A DNA stretch of 64,000 bases from Monodelphis domestica (GCF_027887165.1 NC_077229.1:205778753-205842752), one strand, 5' to 3'; positions 46,020-57,321 are shown, numbered from the stretch's first letter. Numbers and translations: made by a program. The notes: generated from the sequence alone by a model not told the origin.

Positions 46020-46240
46020 GTCTTAAAGCCAAGTAGGATTATGGGATTATAGATTTAGATCTGGAAGAGAATACCCTCCTCCTCCACAGTTTTACAGATA
46101 AGGAAACTCAAGTCAGCAGAGACAAGACAAGGGACTTGCCCAAGATCATAAAAGTCATAAGTGTAGGACCACTTTGAGCCAAGATCTAGTGCTTTTCCAA
46201 TATATCTATTTCCATATCCCATCTTTAACATAGCCATGAA
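46020..46240 (-). mobile_element. MIR-like repeat
   Basis: TTTACAGATAAGGAAACTCA and GGGACTTGCCCAAGATCATA in the arrangement also seen at 11,505. Confidence 0.5.
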
Positions 46241-46499
46241 AATAATTGCTCCTTCACAGGCCTGGAGTCCAAAATAACTACTAGAAATTAGACAGTAAGA
46301 TTTAAAGAAATCTAAGTTTTCTTTCTCTATAACTCCTGGTTTTCCAGGGAGTTCATGCTTGTGGAAAAATAGAATAAATTGGCAAATTGAATCAATTCAC
46401 TTCAACTGACATTTTTGGAGGGATCTGTTTAGGTAGTAAGGATGGGGAGAGCAGGACATAAGTACTTATGGCAGGGCCTGTGAGAAATCAACAAAAAGA

Positions 46500-46850
46500 A
46501 GCTAATTCGGCCTGGGATGATCTTTGAAAATAATTTGCAAACTGAACTATGCCTGTTCAGAAAAATGATCATTTAAGTGTATTTGGGAATATCTTTAGAG
46601 GATACCTCGTCCCATAATTTTCTCGATAACACAGTAGATTCTCCAGGAAGGTCTGTTTTTTGTTGTTGTTTCCCCTCCCCCCTTCTAATTTTTCTTCAGC
46701 TGACAAACTGTATAGGCTGAGCCTTAATCAAATAAAGTGTTGAGTGAAAACAAATTCTCGGAGTGTAACCAGTGCACACACAAGCTCAGACTGGACTAGA
46801 GCCCCTGCTGGAGATTTTGGTAAGCCTCTTCCTTCACAGCAAAGCCTTCT
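46500..46850. promoter_or_regulatory. Candidate conserved non-coding element
   Basis: Repeat-free and mixed in composition, with CpG retained (AATTCGGCC, CCTCGTCCC, TTCTCGATAAC, TCTCGGAG) and ordered AT/GC motifs (CTTAATCAAATAAAG). No coding frame. Confidence 0.3.
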
Positions 46851-47084
46851 CTCACTTTTTCCTCTGTCTATGAAGAGCGCCTGGAGCCCTGCAGCTGGAG
46901 GGGAGGGTACAGTTGGAGAAGGAAGGAAAGAAGGGAGAGAGGACTAAGGAAGGAAAATTTCCTTGCAGGGGTCCTAGTTTTTTTCTAAAGCAAATCTCTA
47001 ACCATATGCAAATATTAAGGACCCTATTTAGGAAATTAAACAATTGAGGCTTCAGAAAGAGTTTTAAGGAAAGGAATGGATAAG

Positions 47085-47285
47085 TTTAGAAGCAACACAA
47101 TATAGTGTAAAGTGTGTCAATTTAGAGTCAGTTGACTTAAGTTCAAATCCTGTCTATGTCACTTACAAGCTCTGTGACCTTGGTTGTGTTATTTAATTTT
47201 GGTTTCCTCAACAGTAAAATATGGGGTTTGGACAAGATGGACTCTATAGATATCTCCAAACTCTTAAATCTAGTATCCTATTTTT
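47085..47285 (+). mobile_element. MIR-like SINE
   Basis: AAGTTCAAATCCTGTCTATG, CAAGCTCTGTGACCTTGG and GGTTTGGACAAGATGGAC. Confidence 0.65.
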
Positions 47286-47709
47286 TTTTTTAAGTAAGTT
47301 ACTGGGGAAGGGAGAGGAGGGCAGAGAAGGATGTGACTTTCAGGTAAGATCTTTCCATGCTTGCCAAATGTAGAAAAGATTCTCTCCATCCCCCCAGGAC
47401 CCGCACCCGGTACCCTCAGTGTAGTTTAGGCCAATAAGTCATACTCAACCTGAATACAAGCCAGATTAAGGCTCAATGAGGGGAACTAGTAATGCAGCTA
47501 GTGAAGCCCTTTTACTAGTAGGGTCTTTTAAAAAAATTATTGAATGAAGGAATGAATGCATTCCTTGATTCTTGTACCTTAAGGTTTTCACCTGGATTTG
47601 ATAAGAAGACTGGTTCAGGGCAGGAGAGCTCTGATTAAAGCCCAGTTCTTTAACAGCTAACCTCAGCAGCCTACCTTCCTGGTCTGATGAGAGACAATAA
47701 AGGTGGCCA
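47286..47709. other. Unassigned DNA
   Basis: Nothing recognised. Confidence 0.4.
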
Positions 47710-47900
47710 GGGGGCAGCTGGGTAGCTCAGTGGATTGGGAGCCAGACAGGATGTCCTGGGTTCAAATCAGATCTCAGACACTTCCTAGCTATGTGACTGG
47801 GCAAATCACTTAAGCCTCATTGCCTAGCCCTTACTGTTCTTTTGCCTTAGAACTAATACTCAGTATTGATTTCAAGATGGAAAGTAAGGGTTAAAAAAAA
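47710..47900 (+). mobile_element. tRNA-headed SINE
   Basis: GGGGGCAGCTGGGTAGCTCA head, GGGTTCAAATC B box and an AAGTAAGGGTTAAAAAAAAG tail. Confidence 0.9.
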
Positions 47901-48104
47901 GCACCCATACAGTAATCTGGTAATACCCTGATATGCAGGTGAAATGAATCATTCCTGCACTGTCTATCATTTTTTTCAATTCATCTCTTTCTCATACTCT
48001 GTGGTTCCTCCCTCCCTCCTGGCCTCAGTAATTCAATACCATTAAGCTTTTTGGATACTGACAACATACATATACATCCTTCATTCCTCTCCTCCCTTCC
48101 TTCA

Positions 48105-48168
48105 ATCAACACTTAGCACACTGCCTAGCACATTGTAACACTTAATAAATGCTTGTTGACTGACTTTA
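48105..48168 (+). mobile_element. LINE2 terminal fragment
   Basis: ACTTAGCACACTGCCTAGC then CTTAATAAATGCTTGTTGAC. Confidence 0.75.
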
Positions 48169-48257
48169 TTTAAAGACTGCTTTCAAGAAAGTACCTGGTA
48201 GTCACTTTATGTTGATATGTATTTAAGTCAATGAGTCAAGGGAGAGGAAGGTATTTA

Positions 48258-48262
<5 letters not shown>

Positions 48263-48340
<78 letters not shown>

Positions 48341-48620
48341 TTTCTTTCTCATTCTATCTCTTTTTCTGTACTTCTTTACTTTTTCTGATTCTGCCTTTTA
48401 TTTCTCTGTCTCTTTCTGCCTGCTTTCCTATCTCTGTGTCTATCGCTTTCCATTTATGTTTGTCTGTTTCTTTTTCTCTGTCTTTCTCATTCTGTCCCTC
48501 TTGTCTCTTTCTTTGCTCTCTGTTGCTTTTTTTTTCTTTGTCAGTTGTCTGTTTGCCTATCTCTGTCTCTGTGTTTCTCTGTGTGTCTCTGTTTTGGTTT
48601 GCCTATCTGTCTCTTTCTCC
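48263..48620 (+). repeat. (CT)n microsatellite and pyrimidine-rich tract
   Basis: A pure CT run to about 48,337, then degenerate CTTT/CTGT sequence. It creates long false frames. Confidence 0.95.
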
Positions 48621-48984
48621 TCCCTGTGGAATGAAAGGTTTTGAGCTCTTAGAAAAAGAATTTCAGATGTCAGTCACATTTTCTATGGAGCTTGCAGGCT
48701 GTCCCCTCAAGCTCTTTTAGCCACATAAGTAGATCCATTTTCATTTGTGCTTACACAAAATGTTGCAATAATGCCAAATAATGATGGTGATAGGGACAAA
48801 ATGGGCCAACAGTTTTATTATAATAACATATTCCCTGGGGAGTAACATTCCCAGCCCCTTCTCTCCCTCTGTCCCCATTTGAAAGATTATTATTAGGCTA
48901 ACAGAAAGTATGCCAGGCCAGAGAAAGCAGCCCTACTCATGGGCCACTGAATGCTGTTTCCTCCACTCTACCCCATCTAGGGCA

Positions 48985-49175
48985 CAGAAAGCAGTGATCA
49001 TAGCCCAGAGAACTGGAAGAATTCTTTTAGTCAATCCCCTGTACTTTATGGATTAGGAAACTGATCTATAATGATTTGGCTGAGTTCAGACAAATGTTGA
49101 CTATCTGTGCTGGGATTCAAATCCAGGTCGTTGGACTCCAAAGACAGTGTTCCTTCTACTACCCTTTGTTACCTG
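48985..49175 (-). mobile_element. MIR-like repeat
   Basis: GATTAGGAAACTGATCTATAA and GGGATTCAAATCCAGGTCG in antisense order. Confidence 0.5.
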
Positions 49176-49324
49176 TGATCCAGGTCACATCTATGGGCTA
49201 GCTCTATTCATAAAGTGATCCTAGAGTTCAGGAAAGGACCTTCTGCTCTCACTGCCCCATCATGAGGCTGCCTTCTTCTCACTTGGTCTGAAGTTACCAC
49301 TCTTAGCATCCCACATTATAATAA

Positions 49325-49485
49325 TGTAGAGGGATCAGAGTTCAAAGAACTGGGATCCGACCCAGCTTCTGACCTTGGGTGAGAAACTTGATCTCTTTAA
49401 CCCTGTTTACTCATTGGCAAAATAAAGGGCTGAGGTCCGATGATCTTGAAGATCACTTCTAGCTTTAGCTTGCTATGGCATTAAA
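49325..49485 (+). mobile_element. MIR-like SINE
   Basis: ATCAGAGTTCAAAGAACTG, TTGGCAAAATAAAGGGCTGAG and ATGATCTTGAAGATCACTTC. Confidence 0.55.
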
Positions 49486-49594
49486 AGTACTGTACTTGAA
49501 ATTCCAGGAAAAAAAATCAGAAGTATAAGAACTTGTATTGGCCCTCAAAGTGCTTATAATCTGGTGGAGGAGAAAAACCACAGATAGAGATATT

Positions 49595-49848
49595 GTAGTT
49601 TAGTTGTATCTGCCTCTTCATGATTCCATGGACCATAGCATGTCAATAGTGACCATAGGATTTTCTTGGCAAAGATATTAGAGTGGCTTGTTATTTCTTT
49701 CTCCAGCTTGCTTTACTGAGGAGGAAACTGAGGCAAACAGAATTTAAGTTACTTAGGATCACACAGATAGTGAGTTTCTGAGACTGCATTTGAACTCGGG
49801 TCTTCCTGACTCCAGGTCTAGTGCACCGGCCATCTAACTGCCTACATA
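49595..49848 (-). mobile_element. Mar1-type CORE-SINE
   Basis: GTTGTATCTGCCTCTTCATG tail, GAGGAGGAAACTGAGGC and a head ending CCATCTAACTGCC. Confidence 0.8.
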
Positions 49849-49949
49849 CATTAGAGCTAGTACACTCACATTTTCATTGATATCAAGAACTCCTAGGTGA
49901 GGAACTACTTTCTATTCATGCAGTTTGGTACCCTCTCTGTAATGTAAAA

Positions 49950-50133
49950 AAAAATCTTTTTTAAACTTTACTTTCTGTATTAGATTGGATATAATCAACA
50001 CCACAGAAGATCAGTAAGGGCTAGGCAAATGGGGTTAAGTGACTTTCCCAGGGTCACATAGTTAGTAAATGTCTAAGGTCATATTTGAATCCAGGCCCTC
50101 CAAACTCCAGGCTGGCTCTCTACCAGATGCCCT
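49950..50133 (-). mobile_element. tRNA-headed SINE
   Basis: TTTAAACTTTACTTTCTGTA, AGTAAGGGCTAGGC and a head truncated at CTCTACCAGATGCCC. Confidence 0.75.
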
Positions 50134-50146
50134 TCCAATGATCTTT

Positions 50147-50530
<384 letters not shown>

Positions 50531-50539
50531 CCCCTTCTT

Positions 50540-50735
50540 TTCCCTTACTTACTATCTTAGAATCAATACTGTGTATTTGTTATAAGGCACAAGAAAGGTA
50601 AAGATTAAATAGTGGGGGAGGTTGAGGTCAAGCAACTTGTCCAGGATCTAACAGCTAGGAAATTTCTGAGACTAGATTTGGACCCATCTCTAGGCCTGGC
50701 TATCAATCCAATGAACCACCTCAATGCCCCTCCAG
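50540..50735 (-). mobile_element. tRNA-headed SINE
   Basis: CCCTTACTTACTATCTTAG, CAATACTGTGTATTTG and a head ending AACCACCTCAATGCCCC. Confidence 0.75.
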
Positions 50736-51179
50736 TGCTTTTTCAATGAACCCATCCTGCATTGCAAGATCTGCTTGAATGGAATTGCAGTTGCTTCCTA
50801 ATTATGGTCATCTAAAGAATGGCAGTAGTTTCCAGAGGATAAATAAAGAATTTGAAAAGGAAAGGAAGAAGTGCTCTAAAGAAAAACTTAATCAACTCAT
50901 TTCACAACTTGAGGGTTTCTGCTTCTGATTTGGTCCACAGATGGGCTAGTTGAGGCCAGAGTCCTTAAAACTACCTGCAATTCATTCCTGGTCACCCTTG
51001 GGGTCATCCAGACTCCTGATTTAAAGATGAGGACTAGGGGATGGGAGATCCAGGTGATTCTGACCTCTTTTTTCAAGATAATGACCAGTTTCACTTTACA
51101 AAATAGTACTTAATCCTAGGAAATAAGAACTGTGTGGCAGGTTCTTTCTTTCTTTCTGCCCCCTCCCCCCATCAAGACA
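50736..51179. other. Unassigned DNA
   Basis: No repeat recognised. Confidence 0.4.
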
Positions 51180-51840
51180 CAGAAACCTTTATTTTCTCCC
51201 TATAGCACAAACCGCCACTGTTAAATAATATTGGATAATTGCACCTGTCGCACTCCCCATATTGTGCCGAGGAAAAATAATTGCTGGTTTTCTGCCTTGC
51301 AGTTTAGCTGTGACTCTGTCATTTGACTTGGAGCATGTCATTTTCTCCCATTTTAGACTGTGTACAGTCAAACTGTGTGAAAGGACTCACAGATAGCAGC
51401 CCTGCGTGTGTGAGTGGGCGCAGACCTCATTCAGCAATGATTTCTAATTTATACAGCACCGAAAATTCACAGCTATAAATAAACAGTTCTGACTGGCTGT
51501 GCTGCCTACTCAAATGCTTTATTATTAAAAAAAAAAAAGAAAAAAAGAAGAAAAAAGCAGCAACTCCATTTGGAAGAAAAACAAGATTGTCTGGATGGAT
51601 ATTGGTGTTGGAGGCTTTGGGCCTGCAGAGAGAGGCTGGAGCCTGGGAGCTGAGCTGAGCCTAGCAGTTAGCTGTTGGCTGCATTCTCCCAGGGCCTAAT
51701 CTCCCTGCTCTCTTCCCTCGGCCCACCCTGGCTCTCCACGTGCAGTTGAAACGTGTTTTGGGGATTACAGTATGTGAAACTGGCTTCCTGTTATGACAAG
51801 TGTTGCAAACGAGTAGGTACAGATGAGCTGAAAATAGCTT
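51180..51840. promoter_or_regulatory. Best candidate conserved non-coding element
   Basis: About 660 bases without any repeat. CpG is better kept than elsewhere (CTGTCGCACTC, TGTGCCGAGG, GTGGGCGCAG, AGCACCGAAA, AACGTGTT, AACGAG). Motifs include an E-box CCACGTGCAG near 51,737 and TATAAATAAACAG near 51,475. No convincing open frame. Texture and composition fit an enhancer or the first-exon region of a non-coding RNA. Confidence 0.4.
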
Positions 51841-51944
51841 GAAAAGAAGATGGCCTTTGGGGGTGGGTGGAGGGGGATATGGGGTTAATATGCTCACGGT
51901 TCAAGGGAACACAGCCAGGCCTGGATCCAGACTCTAAATTGGTT

Positions 51945-52065
51945 TCATATGAGAGACACAGTGATGTCATGGAAAGTGAATTGACTTTTAGTATTTGAAG
52001 ACCTGGGTTTGAATCGTGGTCCCCCACCTTTAATCTCACTGAATCACCTGTGGTTCATTTGATTA
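51945..52065 (+). mobile_element. MIR-like SINE fragment
   Basis: GATGTCATGGAAAGTGAATTG and GACCTGGGTTTGAATCGTGG. Confidence 0.55.
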
Positions 52066-52384
52066 CTAAGCAGGAATATTCACTTTAAAAAGATGCCAGT
52101 CTATCCTCCATAATACCCCATTACTGAAGATTGGAACCCTGGGGCTTCCTCATAGGCTGGACCTCTGCTGAGTCTTTTCTGCCGCCAGAAGAGACAGAAT
52201 TCTTGCCCTCCGGTGGGATTGAGATTTAAAGTTTCAGGATCATTCCAACAATGACACTCAGGGCCACAAGAACATGGAGAGCCCAAGGGGATTTGGAGAT
52301 CATTGTATGGTTGAGGAGGGAGCCCAATTCCTAGAACTGGGGGGGTTTGTAATTTCTTTTGTGTCCTGGACTTCTTGGATAGCT

Positions 52385-52465
52385 TGATGAAATTGATGGA
52401 TCCCTTCTCAAAATTAAGTTTTTGAATGTGCAAAATAAAATACATAGGATTGCAAGAGAGACTGT
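52385..52465 (+). mobile_element. Unassigned old repeat (type D) fragment
   Basis: TGGATCCCTTCTCAAAATTAAG and GCAAAATAAAATACATAGGA match the element at 43,832-44,035 in kind. Confidence 0.4.
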
Positions 52466-52494
52466 TTATATTTAAACATAGATTTCTCTCTTCA

Positions 52495-52680
52495 TCTACA
52501 TGTATATATATATGGACATCTATGCATGTGAATGTATCTATATGCCAATGTATGTATACACAAATAGGTAATGCATAGCCACATGCATATGTTATATATA
52601 CCCAGTGTATATACACACATTCATGCAGATGCATCTATACATATTTACATACACATGTTTTATGTACATAATATGGACCC
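52495..52680 (+). repeat. Cryptic TATG/CATA simple sequence
   Basis: Degenerate alternating purine-pyrimidine words such as ATGTATATATATATGG and GTTATATATACCC. Confidence 0.8.
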
Positions 52681-52769
52681 CATGTTAATAACTCCAAGTC
52701 TAGGGACAGGTTAAGTGATTTGCTCAAGGTGACTCCATTGGAGGATAAACTGGTATCCAATGTGGTGTT

Positions 52770-53132
52770 CTTCTATGGGAAGTCATCCTGGAGATTTTCT
52801 TCAAGCACCCTCAGATTCCTAATCATTTGAAGGGGTGGGAAGTGGGAGAAAAGGGACTAATATTGGCTTCTTGGCCATTCATCTCATTTTTTCCCCCATC
52901 CACCATAACCTTTTGTCCAACCATATTGGAACACCATTCTGCCATGTTAGCCTGCTTCTCCTATTAATGAGTTTCTTTCAGGGTCTCTGTTTTATGGATG
53001 GCTCCAGACCATCTCACAGAGTGCCTCTGACTCTGTGAGCTTAGTCACCATGATCCTCCCACCCCCTACTCCTGCCCTGTGGATACTTTCCCCCTCTCCT
53101 ACCCATTTTCATTCCTTTGTTATGTGCTGTTA
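52770..53132. other. Unassigned DNA
   Basis: No repeat recognised. Confidence 0.4.
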
Positions 53133-53250
53133 TTGCCCCATTAGAATGTAAGCTCTTTGAGGGTAGAGCCCATCTTTCTTTTTATTTGTACTTGTATCCT
53201 CAGTGTTAACAGTGTTTGGCACATAGCAAGGACATAATATATTTGTGGCC
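53133..53250 (+). mobile_element. LINE2 3' end
   Basis: TTAGAATGTAAGCTCTTTGAGG, TGTTTGGCACATAGCAAGG and CATAATATATTT. Confidence 0.85.
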
Positions 53251-53635
53251 TTGCCTTGTTTTGTTGTCTTCTTTCTTTTCTTTAAGATTTGCCAACTTTC
53301 ACTTGAATAAAGACATCAAGTCGCAAGGCTCTTAGTATTTCCCCTATTCCCAGCACCCACTCAGGGATGGCCCTAATGACAAGGCATCTGTTTCAGTTCT
53401 ATTTAGCTTCCATGGTATACTTAATCTGTGTACCAACTGACCAGACATTGCTGTCAATGAATACTCAAAAAGACATTAGGAACCTCAAAGCAGATTCTGT
53501 GAATTTATTTGCTAATCACATCACCATTTCCTTAAGTCATGAGCTTAATGTTTCATATCAAAGCAATCTTGGTCATCATTATAATCAGATTACCTTTCTG
53601 ACTAGATTTTCTTCCAAAAGATATTAGTCTAGCTT

Positions 53636-53890
53636 TTATTTCCTTAATTGATCTTGTCCAAGGTGGAGATCTCCATCATTATCAACATCCTCAAAATCAC
53701 TGGAGACTTGGAGGTTTTCTACTTTGGATATTGACTCAGTAGGGATTTCCTCCATATTGGCTCCCCTTGCTACTGCACCATCACTCACATCATTGTGATT
53801 CTGGGAGGAGAAAAACTGCAGCAACAAGGCCTTTCTGCTCATCTTCTTTCCAGATTCAGAGGACAAGGGAACAGCAGTCTCTAAGTTCAA
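53636..53890 (-). CDS. 84-residue open frame of unknown origin
   Basis: Not from a repeat I recognise. The peptide has a basic/hydrophobic start (KKMSRKALLLQFFSSQNHND) and an acidic C-terminus (VSSDFEDVDNDGDLHLGQ), and ends with a normal stop. Composition is protein-like rather than simple sequence. No splice acceptor in frame is obvious. A TTTTTGCAG lies about 400 bases upstream on the same strand. It could be a terminal exon, a processed pseudogene fragment, the end of an old transposase gene, or chance. No function is assigned. Confidence 0.25.
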   Translation of the reverse strand: MNLETAVPLSSESGKKMSRKALLLQFFSSQNHNDVSDGAVARGANMEEIPTESISKVENLQVSSDFEDVDNDGDLHLGQDQLRK

Positions 53891-55224
53891 TCAATTCACA
53901 GAAGTTCTTGTGATAAATGAATTTCTCTGTACTCTGGCTGAGGGGACAGTTTTAAACATAGGCCATATGCCCTTGGAGGTTAAGCAAAGGGAAATGAACT
54001 CTGTGTAGACCAGTTATATCTTTGGTTTGTCCAATAAAGGTCAATCCAATAATAGCTTTCTAACCTTCTAATTTAATATAATCCATTCACCTCATCCTGT
54101 TAGCCCCCCCACTGCCATCACCATCCTGTAGGCTTTATCTGGAATAAGAAACACACCAACTTTGTCCACAGAAACAAACAAAAAATTGCCTCTAGAGCAA
54201 AAGATTTCGCTCTAGCATTTTTCTTGTTTTCTTCCTCTTCAGAACATTGAAATGATCCCAAATTATTTCATTTTTATGGATTTTTGAACTCGATTACCTG
54301 CAAAAAGAGAGGAGAGATAAGGTATTAGGGTTTGCCTGATGGAGGTTTTGGAAGAGGTGAAGAATTGTTGCTACCTTGGGAGCAAAGAGGGAAGAAGAAA
54401 GATACTTTTCCAAGGTCTATGTAAAAGACAACTAACATGACTTAAAACAAATACTCAAGCTAACTCATTAGGCATCATTGGACAGTAGCTCTACATTAAT
54501 ATCAAACTTTTCCTTCTTTAGTCTGATGCCTGACACTTGCTGTTAGCTAGTTAACAAATTCTGGTATTTACTTTCAACTAACACACTGCATGTCTAAAAT
54601 GGGACAGGTGACAGGGGCTGGTGGCTTTGGCAGATGTTTCCACATAGCATGCAAGACAGTACAGGCACTACAGGGGGAAGGAAAGCATCAGAATGAAGAA
54701 CATATAGAAGAGCAAGGATTCAACTCACTGTGTACCATTCCCCTGCCCAGTTCAACTTGCCTGCCTCTGTGGAGCATCCTGGCAAATTTATGTATTATTT
54801 TCATATAGGATTACCACAGGGGACCTACTCTTTATAATATAATTAGGGGATTGCATTTTTTAGAATAGTCATTAATCCAAGCACTAGGCTTGCAATCTCA
54901 CACTTGGGGGTCATGCATGACTCTTTTCACAGCTTTAAAGTTTGAACCTTGAGGTACTTTTTTGGACTTCCACTGTCCTTCTATAGTGTTGCACTTTTGC
55001 TTATCATGCTTCCCCCCCCCCCCCCCCCCCAGTAAATGAGCTAATTGTGTCCTCTGGCTGACTATCAAAAGGTAAATACTTTGGTAGGAGCTTCTGGACT
55101 ATAATTTAAAAAACATAGACCCACAGAGGTCTTTGAACCAGGGGTAATTGCTCTTCCAGAAGCTCAAAGCTACCTTCCATGCATTTTGTGTATATTTTTC
55201 ACATACTTGCATATGTGCATGCAC
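53891..55224. other. Unassigned DNA
   Basis: No named repeat. It contains the C19 tract listed separately. The rest shows no clear exon. Confidence 0.4.
55012..55030 (+). repeat. Poly(C) tract, 19 bases
   Basis: An uninterrupted run of C, so a G19 run on the other strand. Prone to length error in sequencing. Confidence 0.9.
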
Positions 55225-55335
55225 TCTTTATCTGGTAGAATGTAAGTTCCTAAAGTTGCTTCCTAAAAAGCAGGGAATATCTGACTTTTATTTTTATACT
55301 CCTAACATCTAGCACAAGACAGAGATGTCCCTTTG
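55225..55335 (+). mobile_element. LINE2 3' fragment
   Basis: GGTAGAATGTAAGTTCC and CTAACATCTAGCACAAGACAG. Confidence 0.55.
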
Positions 55336-55424
55336 CTGACAAAGGTCCATATGGTCAAAGCTCTAGCTTTTCCATTATCTTTGTATAGCTATGAGAGTTG
55401 AGCTATGAGGAAATTTGAGTACCA

Positions 55425-55795
55425 CATAGTCTATGCTTTCAAACTGTGGTGTTAGAGAAGACTTTTGAGAGTCCCTTGAACAGCAAGGAGATCAAATCAG
55501 TCAATGCTTAAAGAAAGTAAGTCACCCAATCCTCTGGAAGGTCAGATACTTCATGAAGCTGAAGCTTAAATATTTTGGCCACATAATGAGAAGACAGGAT
55601 TCAGTGGATAAGATCCTGATGATGGGAAAGGCTGAAGGCAAAAGGAGAAGGGGACAGCAGAGGATCAATGGATAGTGTCATGGAAACAACAAACTTGAAC
55701 TTGAACAGACTTCAAGAGATAATGGAGGACAGAATGGACTGGAATGCTTTGGTTCATGGGTCACAGAGTCAGATGCAATTGAATGACAATTGCAC
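55425..55795 (+). mobile_element. RTE/BovB LINE C-terminus and 3' tail
   Basis: A frame reads FMKLKLKYFGHIMRRQDSV, then KRRRGQQRING, matching the C-terminal LKLQYFGHLMRR...GRRRRGRQRM block of BovB-type RTE proteins. The non-coding tail (GGGTCACAGAGTCAGATGC) resembles Mar1 SINE tails. Stops and shifts show it is inactive. Confidence 0.8.
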
Positions 55796-55797
55796 CA

Positions 55798-55837
55798 CAG
55801 TTCCCAGCACATAGTGTGTTTTTAATAACTGCTTTTG
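55798..55837 (+). mobile_element. LINE2 terminal scrap
   Basis: TTCCCAGCACATAGTGTG then TTTTTAATAACTGCTTTT. Confidence 0.45.
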
Positions 55838-56030
55838 GGGGGTAGGTGGCTCAGTGGATGGAGAACCAAGCCTGGAGATGAGAGGTCCTGAGTTCAAAGC
55901 TGGTCTTAGATGCTTCTTAACTGTGTTACCCTAGGCAAGTCACTTAACTCTGATTGTCTAGCCCTTAGTGCTTTTCTATCTTGGAACTAATATTTAGTAT
56001 TGATTCTAACACAGTAGGCAAGGGGTGTGT
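55838..56030 (+). mobile_element. tRNA-headed SINE
   Basis: GGGTAGGTGGCTCAGTGGAT head, GAGTTCAAAGC B box and GTATTGATTCTAACACAGTAG. Its tail runs into the TA/CA microsatellite. Confidence 0.85.
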
Positions 56031-56035
56031 GTTTG

Positions 56036-56090
56036 ATATATATACACATATATACATATACATACATACATACACAAAACATTATATATA

Positions 56091-56138
<48 letters not shown>

Positions 56139-56140
56139 TT
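56036..56140 (+). repeat. TA/CA microsatellite
   Basis: TATACA, CATA, a pure (AC)n run and then a (AT)n run. Confidence 0.95.
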
Positions 56141-56149
56141 GTTGATTGC

Positions 56150-56410
56150 CAAATATTGCTGTTTTTTTTTTCTTGTCTGCTTTTCTTAGAAGGGTTCCTT
56201 TTCTACCTCTGAAGATCAAATCCTGTTCTAGGTTCTAATCACATTTTTGCATGGTTACTACAGCAATCTCCTAGTTAGCTTTCATTTCTCCAAACCTAGC
56301 CTACCTACATAAGCCAGAAGTACACATCTTTCTCAATTTTTGCATCACTCCTTTCCTTAGAGACCTACAATTATTCTCTCTTGACTCTTCAAAAAGAATG
56401 TTCCAACTTA
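56150..56410 (+). mobile_element. Possible LINE2 fragment
   Basis: TACTACAGCAATCTCCTAG and the CCAAACCTAGCCTACC style text resemble the LINE2 region before its 3' end. Weak. Confidence 0.3.
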
Positions 56411-56469
56411 ATTTTTTACCCTTTTGTTTCCTTTTCTCTCTTCTCTTGTTTACAGTTGGTTCAGTGCTA

Positions 56470-57030
56470 ATCTAATAATAATAACAGTTGGAATTTATGT
56501 CACTTCTAGGTTTATAAAAGACTATGCACATGTTATCTCATTTTATACTCATAAAACCATGGCAGAAAGTCCTATTATTATCCCTATTTTACCTAAAAGG
56601 CAGGTAGGTGGTGCATTGGAGAGAGTGCTGATCTTGGAGTCAGGAAGACCCATCTTCCTGAACTCAAATCTGTCTTTAAACACTAGCCCAGACCCTGGGT
56701 AAGCCACTTAATCCTGTTAGCCTCAGTTTCCTCAGCTATAAAATGAGCTGGTGAAAGAAATGGCAAACCATTCCAGGATCTTTGCCAAGAAAACCAAAAA
56801 AGACACTAGTTGTGTGACTCTCATCAAATCACTTTACATCTTTTTGCCTTAATCCACTAGAGAAGGAAATGGCAAAAAGCTCCAATATCTTTGCCAAAAT
56901 AATTTCAAAAGGGTCATAAAGAGTCAGAAAACAACAACATTTTACATAGAAGGAAACTGAGGCAGACCAAGACTTACAAGCTAAATTACTTTTAAGGATA
57001 TGTTGGTAAATGTTTAATAACTGGCTTTCC
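56470..57030 (-). mobile_element. MIR-type SINE split by Mar1
   Basis: ATTATTATCCCTATTTTAC (ending about 56,592) and TTTACATAGAAGGAAACTGAGG (from 56,940) are the two halves. The ATTTTAC words flanking the insert look like its duplication. Confidence 0.65.
56598..56937 (+). mobile_element. One and a half Mar1-type CORE-SINEs in tandem
   Basis: A full head-to-CORE copy (GGAGTCAGGAAGACCCATCT, TTGCCAAGAAAACC) is followed by a second CORE and tail (GAGAAGGAAATGGCAAAAAG, AAAGAGTCAGAAAACAACAAC). Confidence 0.75.
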
Positions 57031-57120
57031 CTTCCCAAAAAAGCAGAGAAGTATACACTTTTAAAGTTTAATTTTCAGGACTAACAATTTATCCATCACT
57101 TTCTTAAGAGTATACCATCA

Positions 57121-57321
57121 AGGGACAACTAGGTGGTTTGGGAGATAGACAGTCAGGCCTGGAGATGAGAGATTCTGAGTTCAGATCTGACCTCAGACAC
57201 TTCTTGGTTGTATAATCCTGGGCAATTCACTTAACCCCAACTTCCTAGCCCTTCCTGCTCTTCTGCCTTGGAATTGATTCTTAGTATTAATTCTAAGATA
57301 GAATGTAAGGGCTAAAAAAAG
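57121..57321 (+). mobile_element. tRNA-headed SINE
   Basis: GGGACAACTAGGTGGTTTGG head, GAGTTCAGATCTGACC and the TGTAAGGGCTAAAAAAAG end. Flanked by ATACCATCAA/ATGCCATCAA duplications. Confidence 0.88.

Noticed and set aside
48231-48644. 137-residue hydrophobic open frame resembling a membrane protein
   Set aside because: It is translated CT-rich simple sequence; the hydrophobicity comes from CTC/TTT/TCT codons.
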